A DNA stretch of 35,301 nucleotides from Glomus cerebriforme (taxonomy: Eukaryota > Glomeromycota > Glomeromycetes > Glomerales > Glomeraceae): NCBI GenBank assembly GCA_003550305.1, contig QKYT01000174.1, positions 111,362-146,662 on the forward strand, in the 5' to 3' direction. Positions 33,736-35,301 of this stretch are shown here, piece by piece; position 1 is the stretch's first letter; every line of letters starts with the position of its first letter. The notes beneath the pieces are model-generated. The model did not search any database. It worked only from the letters and a program-made list of their open reading frames with translations, and was not told where the DNA came from. A program made the position numbers and the translations under genes.

Positions 33736-35020
33736 CAAAAAGTCAAATCTGAAGCTGAAATCTTACAAAAAAGAAAGAAACGTTACGTTAGTAATGTTTC
33801 TCTAACAAAAAAAATTATAACTTTCCAATACAAACCTTCAAAGTCCAGGTTGAATCCAAAGCCGAAGTCCTACAAAAAAGAAAGAAACATTATATTAGTA
33901 ATATTTCTTTAACAAAAAAAATTATAACTTCCCAATACAAAGCTTTAAAGTCCAGGTTAAATCTAAAGTTGAAATCCTACAAAAAAGTAAGAAATGTTAT
34001 ATTAGTAATGTTTCTCTAACAAAAAAAAATTATATCTCCCTAATACAAACATTTGAAATCCAGGTCAAATCTGAAGCTGAAGTTCTATAAAAAAGAAAGA
34101 AACGTTACATTAGTAACATTTCTCTAACAAAAAAATTATAATTTTCCAATACAAACCTTCAAAGTTCAGGTCGAATCTGAAGCTGAAGTTCTACAAAAAA
34201 GAAAGAAATGTTACGTTAGTAACGTTTCTCTAACAAAAAAAAATCTATCTATCTCTTCCAATACAAACCTTTGAAGTTCAGTTCAAATCCCAAAGCTAAA
34301 GTCCTAATCTTCGAAATCTAAGTCGAATCTGAATCTATAAGAAAAAAATGAATATTACATTAGTAACATTTCTTAATATCCCTTCCCTTCACTACAAACA
34401 TATTTCAAAGTCTCATACCCGAAGACCCAAACCTACAAAAGAAAGAATGTTATATTAGTAATATTTTTTTTAATACCCTATCCCTTTACTATAAACCTAT
34501 TTTGAAGTTTTAGTCGAATCTGAACCTACAAGAAAAAATGAACATTACATTAGTAATATTTATTTAATACACTTTTCCCTTTATTACGAACCTATTTCGA
34601 AGTCTCATACCCAAAGATCTGAACCTACAAAAGAAAGAACGTTAGTAAACGTTCATTTAATATCCTCTTCCTTCACTATGAACCTATTTCGAAGTCTTAT
34701 ACCCGAAGACCTGAATTTATAAAAGAAAGAATGTTAGTAAATGTTTATTTAATAAAAAAACAAAAAAAAATTTTGAAGTTTCATTTTCGAAATGAAGTCC
34801 AGAACCGTACTTCAGTTTTCTGAACCCTAAAAAATAAAATAGAATGTTAGTAAACGTTCATTTAATAAAAAAAATAAAAAAAAAGATATAATTTTGAAGT
34901 TATTACCTTCGAAATGGAGAGTTTGGAATTTATATTTCGATTTTCAAACCTAAAAAAATACAAAAAAACATACATATATATATACAGTATATATATACGT
35001 TAGTAAATGTTCATAAATAA
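33736..35020 (-). repeat. Tandem array C: 34-nt mini-exon-like units, then a second subtype
   Basis: Minus-strand units of 106-112 bp: palindrome (GAAACGTTACTAACGTAACG... type), CTTTCTTTTTTGTAG, a 34-nt block, then GTTTGT. Blocks in plus coordinates: 33836-33869, 33943-33976, 34051-34084, 34157-34190 (all 34 nt) and 34269-34303 (35 nt, frame shifted). The open frame gives DFGFGFNLDFE, DFNFRFNLDFK, NFSFRFDLDFK and NFSFRFDLNFE. From about 34380 the blocks change (on the minus strand, GTAG, then GTTTGGGTCTTCGGGTATGA, and a GTTTGT donor) and later units near 34760-34960 decay further. The first unit is cut by the foldback element. Confidence 0.82.
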
Positions 35021-35044
35021 AAAAAGAAGTTTGCTATTTATCAC

Positions 35045-35065
35045 CACTGGTGGTCGCCACCAGTG
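35045..35065. repeat. Perfect 9-bp-stem hairpin
   Basis: CACTGGTGG and CCACCAGTG around a TCG loop, followed by TCACGTGAT and, after an ambiguous base, a near repeat of it. It is GC-rich in an AT-rich setting and shares the GGTCGCC word with the hairpin at 1013-1053. Possibly a transposon terminus. Confidence 0.7.
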
Positions 35066-35157
35066 TCACGTGATCACATATATCACNTGATTTCNAAACT
35101 TCGAATAATAGTATTTTTACTTTAAGTTATTATTATTATTACTATTACNGATTATAG

Positions 35158-35185
35158 AATGTATGTAATGTATGTAATGTATGTA
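35158..35185. repeat. Nonanucleotide microsatellite (ATGTATGTA)n
   Basis: Three head-to-tail copies of a 9-nt unit in the last 150 bases. Beyond it the window ends in AT-rich sequence without a gene. Confidence 0.85.
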
Positions 35186-35301
35186 GAATCTTTGTAATAA
35201 AATTGACACATTTAATAAAAGAAATTGATATAAGCTTAAACCATTATTTATTGTGAGCGCAACTATTAATTACACTATTTAATCACATTGCCCAACTATG
35301 T

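Noticed and set aside
33724..33912. 62-aa frame at the start of array C
   Set aside because: It runs antisense to the exon-like blocks and across a foldback-element boundary; a chance frame in repeat DNA.
17020..35020. Tandem arrays as CRISPR-like structures
   Set aside because: Unit sizes of 100-130 bp, homologous rather than unique spacers, and a eukaryotic intron-bearing genome exclude CRISPR.
1..35301. tRNA or rRNA genes
   Set aside because: I looked for GTTCRANNC-type boxes and cloverleaf-like arrangements by eye and found none convincing. A covariance-model scan would be needed to exclude them.

Overview
The window looks like nuclear DNA of an arbuscular mycorrhizal fungus, most likely Rhizophagus (Glomeromycota). 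The evidence is its very AT-rich composition, genes cut by many 65-105 nt GT-AG introns, an F-box/LRR gene of the type expanded in these fungi, heavy decayed-transposon content, and a divergent pair of homeodomain genes arranged like the putative mating-type (MAT) locus described for Rhizophagus. The species call is inference; no search was run.

Layout. 1-505 is a minisatellite with G-quadruplex motifs, followed by a GC-rich hairpin at 1013-1053. An intronless F-box gene (2282-3862, minus) is followed by a 26-exon TAF1 gene (4377-10123, minus), which I reassembled exon by exon into one 1271-codon frame ending in a zinc knuckle and a single bromodomain. From about 10.4 to 21.4 kb lies a gene desert of transposon remains. 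It holds a possible 3.1-kb element with inverted ends and an assembly gap (554 N), a broken Tc1/mariner transposase, a MULE-like fragment and the first mini-exon-like tandem array. A gene cluster follows: PNS1/choline-transporter-like (21512-23541, minus), HD1-like (24039-24968, minus), HD2 (25173-26990, plus), a truncated histidine-phosphatase gene (27469-28103, plus) and a LENG1-like gene with a Cir_N-type N-terminus (28242-29546, plus). The last 5.7 kb are repeats: a decayed ORF, a second mini-exon array, a Helitron-like 3' end, a 524-bp foldback element and a third mini-exon array.

Most unusual signal. Three tandem arrays (about 17.0-18.1, 31.5-32.4 and 33.7-35.0 kb) differ in sequence but share one architecture. 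Each 100-130 bp unit carries a palindrome that contains a CTAAC/TTAAC branch-point-like box, then a pyrimidine tract ending in AG, a short exon-like block of nearly fixed length within its array (42, 29 or 34 nt) that is open in one frame, and a GTAAAT/GTAATT/GTTTGT donor. They look like tandemly multiplied intron-plus-mini-exon cassettes. The sequence alone cannot show whether they are transcribed and spliced.

The homeodomain genes are the likely regulatory core (mating identity). TAF1 is basal transcription machinery, PNS1 is a membrane transporter-like protein, and the LENG1-like protein is probably nuclear. I see no operon-like or pathway relationship among them.
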